Notes: generated by a model not told the origin, from the sequence alone. Positions 16,301-23,719 are shown, counted from the first letter of the stretch. The stretch: 24,091 nt of DNA from JABDGZ01 sp964483785 (GCA_964483785.1 CAZACW010000035.1:1-24091), one strand, 5' to 3'. Translations and numbers: made by a program.

Positions 16301-19300
16301 TAGAATTTTGGCCACCATATAGACCAGCCCATTGCGGTCCGGGCCTGAGAGATTAAATTGATTATCTTCATCAAAATGCACTTCGATGGGTTCTGAAGAA
16401 TCATCAATGAACTGCTTGAACGATAAAATGCCTGAGGAGCGGAATATATCTTCCACCCTTAATTTATCCTGTCTCACCAGGCCGTAAAGCACAGGGATAA
16501 AATCGTTCCAATCCTTGAATTCCATGCCGGCATAGGATTCCCTTTCCTGTTCATCGCCGTACTTAATGAATCTTTTAACATTGTCCCAAATCTGCGGGAT
16601 CGTTCTGCGCCTGATCCCTGTATTGAAAAAATAACCCTGGATGCCGAACACGCTGATGCCTCCCACATTCTTTTTGATCCTGGCATTGAAAATATTGATA
16701 CCCAATCCGCTCAAGACGCCAAAAGCATGCCGAATGGCGACAGGATCTTTGGCTGAACCGATGAACACGACATTCATCATCATGCCAAAGCCTGTATGAT
16801 GGTCGCCCACCATGGCCGTAGGCTGAGGGGCCTCCAGGTTTTTTTTATGGGCATAAAAATGCAGGGCAAAAACAGCCAATTGCCGGGCCAAATAGATTTT
16901 GTCGGCATACCGCAGGTAGATCAAAGGAAATAATCCGCAGTATTGTTCAAAGCGCGCTTGAAAATGATCGTTCAGATCTTCTTTAACCGCGGCTTTTTGA
17001 TCTTCGGGCAGGCTGAATTCATCCAGTGCCCTCAAAGCATTACCTTGAATATCTTCGGTTTTATTTAAGGCCGCAAGATAACTCTCAAATTGACCGGCTG
17101 CCTGTTCCCGCCATTGCGCCAAACGCTGCTGTTGCCCAGCATAATTGAGCTTGAAATAATCTCTCATCTCCCGATGATAAGATTGCACAATCTGAAATTC
17201 CGGTCTCTGAAAAAATGACAGAGAAGCCCGCTCTGTCGGGTCGGTTGACAAAGCATCGGCAATGGTGGTCAAATACAACAAATCCCAGGAACCTTGGTCA
17301 AATTTCATGTCGACAAAATCCAAAAGGTCCTGGTAGTAAATCGCGCCTCGGGCCCCCAGCCGGGTATAACGCGCCCTGTCCGTCAACTCCTGGTGATACA
17401 TGACCGTGGCGCCTATTTCTTCACGGTAGGAGCGGATATCTGACAATAATGCCGTTATTTGGGGCACTAATGCATAAATGCCTCCCAGCGTGTGCGGCTG
17501 ATCATACCGCTCATAACCGATTTCCTTTTCCGCATCATGGGAAAGCATGCCCCCCCTGAATGACGGACGCTGAGAAGAGATATTGCTGGTATAGAGAATT
17601 TCGTCAACCATTTGTGCGATGGGCTCCAAAACATCCGCTGACACCTTGCCTGCCTTGATCAAATCCCGGATATGTTCCATTTGATGTATCAAAAAAATAG
17701 TATGGCGTGTGATGGTAAGCCGGTGAAAATCCGCGGCAAAGTGATTGTCCAGGCCGGCCAGGGACGACAATACCCATTTCAATACGCCCGCATTCTGCAT
17801 TTGCATCAGGACATGGCTGATCCGGCCTTTGGCATGCAGGATCTCCACAAAATATTTGGATATCTGCTTTAAAGCATCGGTATTTGCATTGGACCTTATG
17901 TCTATTCTCTGTTCGGCCAATGCCATGGCCTGCAATATCAACGGACTCAATACGGCATTATGATTGACCCCCAGCAGAAAAAGCTTGAAGATCAAGGCCG
18001 GTTTACGGATCAAAAGGTCCGTTAAACGGTCTAAGTTCAAAAGAGTATCGATCTCAGCTACTGACACTTCTCCATCCTGGATATGCCTGAATTCCATATC
18101 CTCATCCAATACATAACCCCCGCTGATGCGGGCCAATCGAAAATTGTCCTCGATCTCCGGAAATTGAGGGTCTCTCATCACCTCATAAAATGACCTGGAT
18201 GAATCTGCCGTTCTGGCCATTTGTAAAAATACCCTGGAAAGGACCATATAAATGGCCCTGGTGTAACTGTAATACTCAAGAATATAGTCGTTTCTTTTGG
18301 CTGTGATGATTTCCTGCTGTCTGCGCGTTTTCTCAGCGCCCACATAAGGTCTCAATGCATCCTCAATCTCATGAGCAAACAGCTCCCTGGTGATCCTGTC
18401 CGTATTTTGGGAGCGCCCAAGGACCCCAAAAGCCCGATGACCAGTCGCGTCTTCAAAAGGATTCCTTGCCCGTAATTGATTGGTATAGACTTGATGATAC
18501 ATGCCATATAGTCCCTTGATGGCATCAACTAATGATTTTCTTTCTATAGGTTCAATAAAACCGCCTTGAATCAAGTAATCGATCATCTGTAAAGCTTCTG
18601 TTTCTGAAACACTGGCTTCGACGGGCATTGGGTTTGAAACAGCACCTTCTTCAGGTTCAATGCGAGAAGGCAGGAGGCTTAATGCCGGCATGCCTTGAAG
18701 GCCATGCAGCAGCCCTCCCAAAAGCCTGATCATTTTCATCCCCCCGAAAACATCATCCTGAGGATAAAAGATATGCTGATTGAACCAAAAGAGAGAAGGC
18801 AGGGCCGGCTGAGGAGACGCGTTTAATCCGGCATGAACATCAAACAAACCCCTCATCCTTGGCTTCAATAAATCCTTTTCAGCATCGGTCAACATCGCCT
18901 TGTTCACAGCGGCTTCCATATTAAAATGATATTGAGATTCAGCGGTCATGGCCATATTGGCTGGTTCCAAATTCAATGCATGTTCCAATCTTTGTTTAAA
19001 GCCTTCGGCCTCTACCCATTGAGGTTTAAAATCCACATCTTCCAATGCCTTGACTTTTTGAAACAACATATCCTTGTCAAACCTCTTTTGAATTTCATCG
19101 ATCAAATCAGGAATATATTTTTGGTAGCCCATTCTTAACATCAGGACAACTTGAAGGTGGATCAGGGCAATGTCCTTTCTCAAATCCTCATCATTATTTT
19201 TATAGTCCTTGATCCTTCTAAAAGTACCGATATCGGTAAATTTGACCTTGTCCTTCTTGATGCCAACCCCGTCAATTTTCGGATCAACCCACAACAAACC

Positions 19301-21202
19301 CCTGCTTAAACTTTCATCGAAGAGATCAAAAAACGAGCTGATGAGATCCCTGATCCTCTGTTCCAATACCTTTCTTTGCGCCGCGCTTAAGTTCTGATTT
19401 TGCTCCAACTCTTTTATCGCATGATCTATTTCATCTTTGACGATATTTGCTTCTTCCTGAATAACCACCACATCTCCAGGGGTTCGAAAGGTCAAAAAAT
19501 CAACAACAAGCCCGTTTAAATATCGCTCAACCCAATCAATCGATTGGATGATCTCATCCCTGCCCAGAATCCTGGGTTCTTTGATATAAACGCCTAATTC
19601 GGGCATTCGATCCACATTAAATTCGACATTATTGCCCGATATTCTGATGCTCCGGTATTGGCCTCCTGTCAGCCTTTGATAAATTTCCTCAACAGTCATA
19701 GCTTTGTTTTCCATAATCCCGTTAAAAGGCAGGGGTTCAGCCTGCATGGAAATCATGGCCAGACGGCTGTCATCTTCTCCATTTTGGCCGGGCCATTGGG
19801 TTTCCTCAACGACCGCTTGCGCCATCATCCCATTGTCAAACACCGTCCCTCCGGAAAAATACTTCCTTGGATATGTCCCCTGCTCCTTGCCCTGCGATGC
19901 TTGCTCCAAGGAGGATTCTTCTTTAATATAGTTAAACACGCCTTTCTTGAAGGCTTTAATGTAGCTTTGATAGATAAGTTCGACATCGTTTTGGCGGTTT
20001 CCCTGGTGTTGGGGCAAAAGGCTTTGGGCATATTCTGTTCCCTTGATTTTGTTCTTATTCTCATAAACCGCAGCCAGGATGCTGTCCTTGATTTTCTTTT
20101 TATACCAATAACCCAGGATGAGAGAATTATAGATTTGACGCAGTTGGGCAAAATTCTTGCCCTGATTAACTTCCTTGGTCAGTTCTGGAATGACAATCTC
20201 GCGAAGCATTTGCGTGCCCAGCATATGAATGTTGGAGTCCTTCAAAATGGGGACAGTCCCTTGGGAAACAATGTTAGAGGGACAGTCCCCATTTTGAAGG
20301 GTTCCAGAGTCAAGCTCGCGTATGTTGGGGTGCCCGAGGGAGGGGCATCCCCGTTGAGCGAGGCTTTTCGCGAGCGAAACGGGGAAACCCGAGGGCAGGA
20401 CCCCAACATCTGAGTGCTTGGTTTGCGACAAATAGTCTTCTTCCAACATGACCTTAAGCTTTGATTCCACCACATACGCTGTCCCTGCCTTCGCATTTTC
20501 ATAAACTACTGCCTTCTCAGGCACGATCCAGACCTTGTTAAACGTATTTACTGGAATATTAGTTGTACCAAATCTCTTAGCCGCTTGGGCATACACCTTC
20601 TTCCAAAACTTCTTCCCTGTCTCCCCTTCCGGATAAATCAAACTGGATGTGATCTGCTTTAACATGTAATCTTCTGCCAATAGGTCTCTGCCCATCTCTG
20701 TTCGGCCAAAGGCATCGGGGATAATTCTGTTCTTCTCATAAGGAGATAGATTCACCCACAAGTCTTTCTCAGGTATGGTCAATGAGGCTAAGAAATACTT
20801 GATCAGTTTGTTAGCTTCTTGCTTTAAGTCGTTAGGTGATTTCCCTGGGGTGCTTTCAGATTCAGCGGTTGATTTGGTTGGCAGCGTGCGAGCAACTGCG
20901 AGTGTCCGGCTTGAGGACCTTGGGGACACGTCCCTGGAAAGCGGGACATGTCCCCTGGTTGGCAGCGCTGAATCGCCTTGGTCTAAGATAAAGTCAAAAC
21001 GAAAAGGATTATCTGGATGGACTTTAATGCCTTTGAGCACAGGGGCATTAAATACAGGGCTAAGCTGGACCATGTTCCCAGGTGCAGGTAAACGAAATTC
21101 CTCGGCAAGGGCAGGCATTGGCCAGGAAGAGAATATAAATGCAAGAATTAGGACGAAAATAAGTCCTCTATAAAGCATATGTCTTAATAGGAATGGGGCC
21201 AT
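13376..21202 (-). CDS. Giant exported multidomain protein with GlnD-like HD-ACT-ACT, methyltransferase and kinase-like regions, 2608 aa
   Basis: Starts with a signal peptide (LYRGLIFVLILAFIFSSWPM, predicted cut after PALA) and the VQLSP ... WVNLSPYE ... VMLEEDYL ... PRKYFSGG block shared with the 1159-residue paralogue (to about residue 450). About 900-1690 resembles the non-catalytic part of GlnD (PII uridylyltransferase): NAGVLKWVL, FHRLTITRHTIFLIHQ near 1160, an HD-like stretch with SHDAEKE near 1220 and LLYLTTIADALSTDP near 1315, then ACT domains near 1463-1530 (MVGDHHTGFG) and 1605-1690 (SGPDRNGLVY). I see no GGSxxR nucleotidyltransferase motif. About 1900-2140 is a PrmA-like methyltransferase (VLDVGAGDG, IVNIGFW). 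About 2230-2450 is kinase-like (FIHTQPLLENFGW, IYDFANA). The tail from about 2549 is the family GGIDL motif. In-frame palindromic repeats lie in the N-terminal part. Function and location are unproven; domain calls are by eye. Confidence 0.88.
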   Translation of the reverse strand: MAPFLLRHMLYRGLIFVLILAFIFSSWPMPALAEEFRLPAPGNMVQLSPVFNAPVLKGIKVHPDNPFRFDFILDQGDSALPTRGHVPLSRDVSPRSSSRTLAVARTLPTKSTAESESTPGKSPNDLKQEANKLIKYFLASLTIPEKDLWVNLSPYEKNRIIPDAFGRTEMGRDLLAEDYMLKQITSSLIYPEGETGKKFWKKVYAQAAKRFGTTNIPVNTFNKVWIVPEKAVVYENAKAGTAYVVESKLKVMLEEDYLSQTKHSDVGVLPSGFPVSLAKSLAQRGCPSLGHPNIRELDSGTLQNGDCPSNIVSQGTVPILKDSNIHMLGTQMLREIVIPELTKEVNQGKNFAQLRQIYNSLILGYWYKKKIKDSILAAVYENKNKIKGTEYAQSLLPQHQGNRQNDVELIYQSYIKAFKKGVFNYIKEESSLEQASQGKEQGTYPRKYFSGGTVFDNGMMAQAVVEETQWPGQNGEDDSRLAMISMQAEPLPFNGIMENKAMTVEEIYQRLTGGQYRSIRISGNNVEFNVDRMPELGVYIKEPRILGRDEIIQSIDWVERYLNGLVVDFLTFRTPGDVVVIQEEANIVKDEIDHAIKELEQNQNLSAAQRKVLEQRIRDLISSFFDLFDESLSRGLLWVDPKIDGVGIKKDKVKFTDIGTFRRIKDYKNNDEDLRKDIALIHLQVVLMLRMGYQKYIPDLIDEIQKRFDKDMLFQKVKALEDVDFKPQWVEAEGFKQRLEHALNLEPANMAMTAESQYHFNMEAAVNKAMLTDAEKDLLKPRMRGLFDVHAGLNASPQPALPSLFWFNQHIFYPQDDVFGGMKMIRLLGGLLHGLQGMPALSLLPSRIEPEEGAVSNPMPVEASVSETEALQMIDYLIQGGFIEPIERKSLVDAIKGLYGMYHQVYTNQLRARNPFEDATGHRAFGVLGRSQNTDRITRELFAHEIEDALRPYVGAEKTRRQQEIITAKRNDYILEYYSYTRAIYMVLSRVFLQMARTADSSRSFYEVMRDPQFPEIEDNFRLARISGGYVLDEDMEFRHIQDGEVSVAEIDTLLNLDRLTDLLIRKPALIFKLFLLGVNHNAVLSPLILQAMALAEQRIDIRSNANTDALKQISKYFVEILHAKGRISHVLMQMQNAGVLKWVLSSLAGLDNHFAADFHRLTITRHTIFLIHQMEHIRDLIKAGKVSADVLEPIAQMVDEILYTSNISSQRPSFRGGMLSHDAEKEIGYERYDQPHTLGGIYALVPQITALLSDIRSYREEIGATVMYHQELTDRARYTRLGARGAIYYQDLLDFVDMKFDQGSWDLLYLTTIADALSTDPTERASLSFFQRPEFQIVQSYHREMRDYFKLNYAGQQQRLAQWREQAAGQFESYLAALNKTEDIQGNALRALDEFSLPEDQKAAVKEDLNDHFQARFEQYCGLFPLIYLRYADKIYLARQLAVFALHFYAHKKNLEAPQPTAMVGDHHTGFGMMMNVVFIGSAKDPVAIRHAFGVLSGLGINIFNARIKKNVGGISVFGIQGYFFNTGIRRRTIPQIWDNVKRFIKYGDEQERESYAGMEFKDWNDFIPVLYGLVRQDKLRVEDIFRSSGILSFKQFIDDSSEPIEVHFDEDNQFNLSGPDRNGLVYMVAKILREKFHVNIKISPIETVRAGVLDKFEVDIEQDGKYIPLDNLKLRSEIVDYFTALLTFKSISLDELERIVEPPDYKIEEERLAASLGMPFGNKQTETARGIVRHLMDLKSGSVQAGTLPYSSEIARVGRITDDGRLEVKSVKAFVDLVRKIEAREMPDLAMNAPVGISHHHGLADLSWGRQKAKKLSDDVIVEIQKMEGQNRGGRVDFQADRFERGNFETDGWSSYKQILDNLIKKRAMSAPGGLTNIEERIQKIRDALIDRESLLQVRQAAIQNILDGMSQNQFDHFKLLMPYPLSYVRVGAMFFIDADIYDRLSEKLRIALGSNVIIIHDMVHSPIGNETGLINATLATIMSIMKTDVRGKAVLDVGAGDGILALTAAKLGALKFFLIDHEALPLSRAKAQFGLNGFSEEDLIAIHGDLKEGHQEIMDALRAHPVAQEFVLIVNIGFWPDYNVTNAEGINIMADLKRIGYKFSNVVLSGYPRNDSTKFGIQYDIPHLERIGFRFEGYETTVFRGFSAISIKRKDPAMVSIEDETSSIFLDPLGDKVHVHLLGHSIMGMIHHLKEVGSMPPGFTTNRRSITFPLNQVAFDYNGKHYGFGRLKGGTAEGRFPIMQEYKESTQPTMSLVIEKIPDPVEPKEMITLVHRYLPPQGALYLDDVKHEYALAKSIYNAGIATALPIGYGILKGMTLHGRKVGFIIFAQDNDATDRFGSYVDRLFEGAKGSNLNEHQIASIRDGIREAAVLLHQLHGLGFIHTQPLLENFGWSHGHISGIYDFANALKLDTKQMSSQEFQFRVLLDVFRLWASFARRLPNTEDRIKLYRIFSNALVNGYLNVPRGGRWNVTEPGYVQIAADLERNVRGAIQRYLEDHERNFNIDDARGVNLVTSILDASDLTWRRARDGAMNANGRVRDQSKTGGIDLTSHQAYAVQNSGPGFRFHIDPAQLARLQNTPGFAPDILDVETKVNLREFLGLTN
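20239..20300. repeat. REP-like palindromic element C inside the giant gene
   Basis: Perfect 23-bp inverted repeat: arm 20239-20261 is the reverse complement of arm 20278-20300, with a 16-base loop. The core is GGGGACAGTCCC. It is translated in frame into the peptide stretch LQNGDCPSNIVSQGTVPILK. Its site, between the VMLEEDYL and EVNQGKNF blocks, is equivalent to that of element A in the 1159-residue paralogue. Confidence 0.87.
20322..20409. repeat. Long imperfect inverted repeat beside element C
   Basis: An 88-base imperfect stem directly adjoining element C. Outer 10-base arms pair perfectly (ATGTTGGGGT at 20322-20331 with ACCCCAACAT at 20400-20409). Inner arms CCCCGTT (20349-20355) and AACGGGG (20378-20384) pair as well, around a GC-rich centre with repeated GAGCGA units. 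It is in frame and encodes the GVLPSGFPVSLAKSLAQRG region of the giant protein, which has no counterpart in the paralogue. It looks like a second kind of mobile palindrome placed next to, or nested with, the GGGGAC type. Confidence 0.65.
20875..20967. repeat. 81-base in-frame unit with 12-base direct repeats and REP-like hairpin D
   Basis: The 12-mer TGGTTGGCAGCG occurs at 20875-20886 and again at 20956-20967, a period of 81 bases (27 codons). Between the copies lies a GGGGAC-type hairpin: 20922-20934 pairs with 20943-20955 over 13 positions. The one non-Watson-Crick position becomes a G-U wobble on the coding-strand transcript. The encoded peptide has matching ends (SALPTRG and RTLPTKS). The 1159-residue paralogue lacks this segment between its QGDEKF and LIKYF blocks, which suggests insertion in the giant gene. 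Confidence 0.65.
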
Positions 21203-21209
21203 AACTTTT

Positions 21210-21214
21210 CACCT
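21210..21214 (-). promoter_or_regulatory. Ribosome binding site of the giant exported protein
   Basis: AGGTG on the minus strand, 7 bases before the ATG at 21202. It supports the MAPFLLRH start over the internal ATG eight codons later, although both would leave a usable signal peptide. The 58-base gap to the upstream HAD gene contains no other strong signal. Confidence 0.6.
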
Positions 21215-21260
21215 AAATACAAGTATATACTATGTCTATAGGCAAAAGCCAGGAAAGCGA

Positions 21261-22286
21261 TCAGCGGTCAGCCAAAAATTTTTCCAGAAATTGGCGGGTG
21301 CCTTGCAGGGAACCTTTAATGTAAGACGCTTTAAGGGCAGGATCGAATTTAGCCAAAAATTCAGGCGCAACCAGGACAGAACGGTTAAAACCCACCGCCT
21401 TGAAAGCCGGATAATCATTGCCCTGGATGGAGCCGTCATCCCCGATATACACCATATCCAGGGATTGATGGGATTTTTTATGTTGGGCAATTTGCAGGGC
21501 CTGGGATTTATAATTGGAAATAGCGACGGGCTTTCCCTTGGAATTGACATAGACAAGCTCTGCCCCGCCGTTGGCCGCGATCAGGATGCGGCCGTACACC
21601 TCCGCCGGCAGGCCGTCTAAAAGACGCATCAGGGTCCTTTGGATCTCATTGCCGGACACCAGCATAAAAATGCCGCCGGCCTGCACATAGGCCACCAGGG
21701 CCTCCTTGACCGGACTGCCGTTTAAGGTGGGCAAACGCCCCACCCGGGGGCCGTCATAAATGGTCCCGTCCCCGTCGGCCGCGATGACGGTCCTGCTGAT
21801 AAAACTGTTGATCCTGGGGCCCGGCTGATAGTCCATTTCCTTGAGCACCTGGTCAAAAGATCCCCTTAAAAAAAGGATGGGCAGGGACTTGTCCACCCCC
21901 ATGACATTGAATTCCAAGGAAGATTTGCCGGCCAGTTTGATGTGCAATCCATACCCCAAGGCCTTGCATCTGCGCGAAAGTTCATCTGCCACAAGTTCGC
22001 GCCGAAGGCCCCACACGCCCTTGGCCACCATCTGGGCCGCCCCGTCCTTGGTCAATCCCCGGACCTCGATGCGCACCGGATTATTGATGGCTTCCTGGGC
22101 GCCCTTGCCGTAAGCGACCAATTTCTTGTCGGTAAAATCAGAGGGTTTGGCCCGGAAAGCCTTGATGGCCAAATTGGCCTCGCCTTTAAAGCGGTTGGCG
22201 TCTGCCGTGCTTAAAAAAGTACGGATGGCCTCGCCGCTGAACTTGATCATGGTCTTGATCTGGCTTTGATGGATTAAGGTGAGCAT
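21261..22286 (-). CDS. HAD-superfamily phosphatase-like protein with unrecognised N-terminal domain
   Basis: The C-terminal half (from about residue 165 of 341) carries haloacid-dehalogenase motifs: the nucleophile motif ADGDGTIYDG, motif II LMLVSGNE-like (FMLVSGN), and motif IV YIGDDGSIQGNDYPAF with acidic metal ligands. A small-molecule phosphatase is likely, with substrate unknown. The N-terminal 150 residues have no motif I recognise. The start at 22286 is one base after the trpF stop codon, implying translational coupling; an alternative ATG lies 36 bases downstream. An open frame extends further upstream to 22409, but this only overlaps trpF and is not needed. There is no signal peptide. 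Its placement at the end of the trp genes does not by itself show a role in tryptophan synthesis. Confidence 0.8.
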   Translation of the reverse strand: MLTLIHQSQIKTMIKFSGEAIRTFLSTADANRFKGEANLAIKAFRAKPSDFTDKKLVAYGKGAQEAINNPVRIEVRGLTKDGAAQMVAKGVWGLRRELVADELSRRCKALGYGLHIKLAGKSSLEFNVMGVDKSLPILFLRGSFDQVLKEMDYQPGPRINSFISRTVIAADGDGTIYDGPRVGRLPTLNGSPVKEALVAYVQAGGIFMLVSGNEIQRTLMRLLDGLPAEVYGRILIAANGGAELVYVNSKGKPVAISNYKSQALQIAQHKKSHQSLDMVYIGDDGSIQGNDYPAFKAVGFNRSVLVAPEFLAKFDPALKASYIKGSLQGTRQFLEKFLADR

Positions 22287-22287
22287 C

Positions 22288-22941
22288 TTAAACGTGGTCC
22301 TTGACATTGGGACCGCTGATATAATGGACAATATCGATGAAATCCCTGACTTTTTTGGCGTCTTTGCGGCCCGGAGACTCTTCCACCCCGCTGTTGACAT
22401 CCACAGCATAGGGTTTAAGCGTATTCACGCCTTCGATCACATTATGGGCATTCAAGCCGCCGGAGAGGATCAAGGGCACCGCGGTGGCGGATTTCAGGGC
22501 TTTGAGTACATTCCAATCAAATGTCTTGCCGCTGCCGCCGAATTTGTCTTCACTGGAGGTGTCGAATAAAAAGGCGTCCGCCTGATAGCCTTGGACCACG
22601 GCCGGATCAAAATTTTGCCCCACACGAAAGACCTTGATCACCTTGGTATTGAAATTTTTAAACCTGAGGCAAAAGTCCCGGTCCTCATCCCCGTGCAACT
22701 GGACGGCGCGCAGGCCGCAATGATCGATGATGTCCCGCACCGCGCCGGCCTTTTGGTTGACAAACACACCGACGGGCGTGACAAAGGGCGGCAAAACGCT
22801 GATGATTTTTTTGGCCTTGTAGGGCGAGACATACCGCGGGCTTTTTTTATAAAAAATGAACCCTAAGGCCCAGGCGCCGGCCTGGGCAGCCCTTTGGGCA
22901 TCCAAGGTATTGGTAATGCCGCAAATTTTAACGCGCACCAT
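22288..22941 (-). CDS. trpF: Phosphoribosylanthranilate isomerase
   Basis: Catalyses the Amadori rearrangement of N-(5-phosphoribosyl)anthranilate to CdRP in tryptophan synthesis. The 217-residue beta/alpha barrel has the family length. Seen: VKICGITN at the start with the catalytic cysteine, ALGFIFYKKSPRYV, VGVFVN, VQLHGDE, the catalytic Asp in FLFDTSSEDKFGGSGKTFDW, LSGGLNAHNV and the phosphate-binding VDVNSGVEESPGRKD. The start overlaps the 3' end of trpC by 14 bases. The order trpD-trpC-trpF is a common operon arrangement. Confidence 0.96.
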   Translation of the reverse strand: MVRVKICGITNTLDAQRAAQAGAWALGFIFYKKSPRYVSPYKAKKIISVLPPFVTPVGVFVNQKAGAVRDIIDHCGLRAVQLHGDEDRDFCLRFKNFNTKVIKVFRVGQNFDPAVVQGYQADAFLFDTSSEDKFGGSGKTFDWNVLKALKSATAVPLILSGGLNAHNVIEGVNTLKPYAVDVNSGVEESPGRKDAKKVRDFIDIVHYISGPNVKDHV

Positions 22942-23719
22942 GCATCACTTCCTTGATTTTGGCGCCGATGTCCGGCGCGCGCATAAAGGTCTCGCCGATC
23001 AAGACCGCATGGGCGCCGGCCTCCTGCACCTTAAGCACATCCTCATGGGTCTTAAGCCCGCTTTCAGCCACGATCACGGTCCCTTTGGGGATTCTGGGGA
23101 TCAATTTCAAACACGTGTTCAAATCAACGTTAAGATCGCTCAAATTACGGTTATTGATGCCGATGATTTCAGCGCCGGCCTCAATGGCCCGGCTGATCTC
23201 CTTGGCATCATGCGCCTCGATGAGGCAATCCAGGCCGAGACCATACGCCAACTGCATCAGATGCTTTAATTCTTCATCCGTTAACATGGCCGCGATCAAT
23301 AAAACAGCCGAGGCCCCGTGCAGGGACCCTTCATAAATCTGATATTCATGGACGATAAAATCCTTCATCAAAACCGGTACTGCCGCCTCCCGGCTGATCT
23401 TGTCCAAATAGGACAATTGGCCCAAAAAATATTTTTCTTCCGTCAGCACAGAAATGGCCGCGGCCCCGCTTTTGACATAGGTCCCGGCGATTTGGGCCGC
23501 GTTGAAATCTTCCCGGATGAGCCCTGCAGAGGGCGAGGCCTTCTTGACTTCCGCGATGAGATTGATGCGGCCGGGCCGGGCAATGGCTTTTTTGAAAACT
23601 CCATAACGCTTGACCTGGGCCGGTTTCATGTTTTTGATTAAATTGTCATAATAGGCCTTTTTAGAAGCCAGGGCCTCTCTTTTTTCCAGCGCGATGGTTT
23701 TAAGGAAATCAGCGGACAC
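22928..23719 (-). CDS. trpC: Indole-3-glycerol phosphate synthase
   Basis: Converts CdRP to indole-3-glycerol phosphate, the step after TrpF. The 263 residues match the family length. Seen: LIAEVKKASPSAGLI near residue 54 with a catalytic Lys, ISVLTEEKYFLG, PVLMKDFIVHEYQIYE, ASAVLLIAAML, EIIGINNRNL and IVAESGLKT followed by AVLIGETFMR. The start codon is GTG at 23719, overlapping the last codons of trpD by 11 bases; the ORF aligns with the family from there. It overlaps trpF downstream. Confidence 0.96.
   Translation of the reverse strand: MSADFLKTIALEKREALASKKAYYDNLIKNMKPAQVKRYGVFKKAIARPGRINLIAEVKKASPSAGLIREDFNAAQIAGTYVKSGAAAISVLTEEKYFLGQLSYLDKISREAAVPVLMKDFIVHEYQIYEGSLHGASAVLLIAAMLTDEELKHLMQLAYGLGLDCLIEAHDAKEISRAIEAGAEIIGINNRNLSDLNVDLNTCLKLIPRIPKGTVIVAESGLKTHEDVLKVQEAGAHAVLIGETFMRAPDIGAKIKEVMHGAR

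Noticed and set aside
19658..20413. A 251-codon plus-strand open frame opposite the giant gene
   Set aside because: It mirrors the minus-strand coding sequence, includes the palindromic repeats read from the other side, and shows no recognisable domain; the minus strand has a conserved paralogue over the same region.
21222..21227. TATACT as a -10 promoter box for the giant gene
   Set aside because: No convincing -35 box lies at 16-18 bases, and the gap is only 58 bases; too weak to list as a promoter.
22287..22409. Longer N-terminus for the HAD protein inside trpF
   Set aside because: The extension is only the alternate frame of conserved trpF sequence; a start one base after the trpF stop codon fits coupling better.
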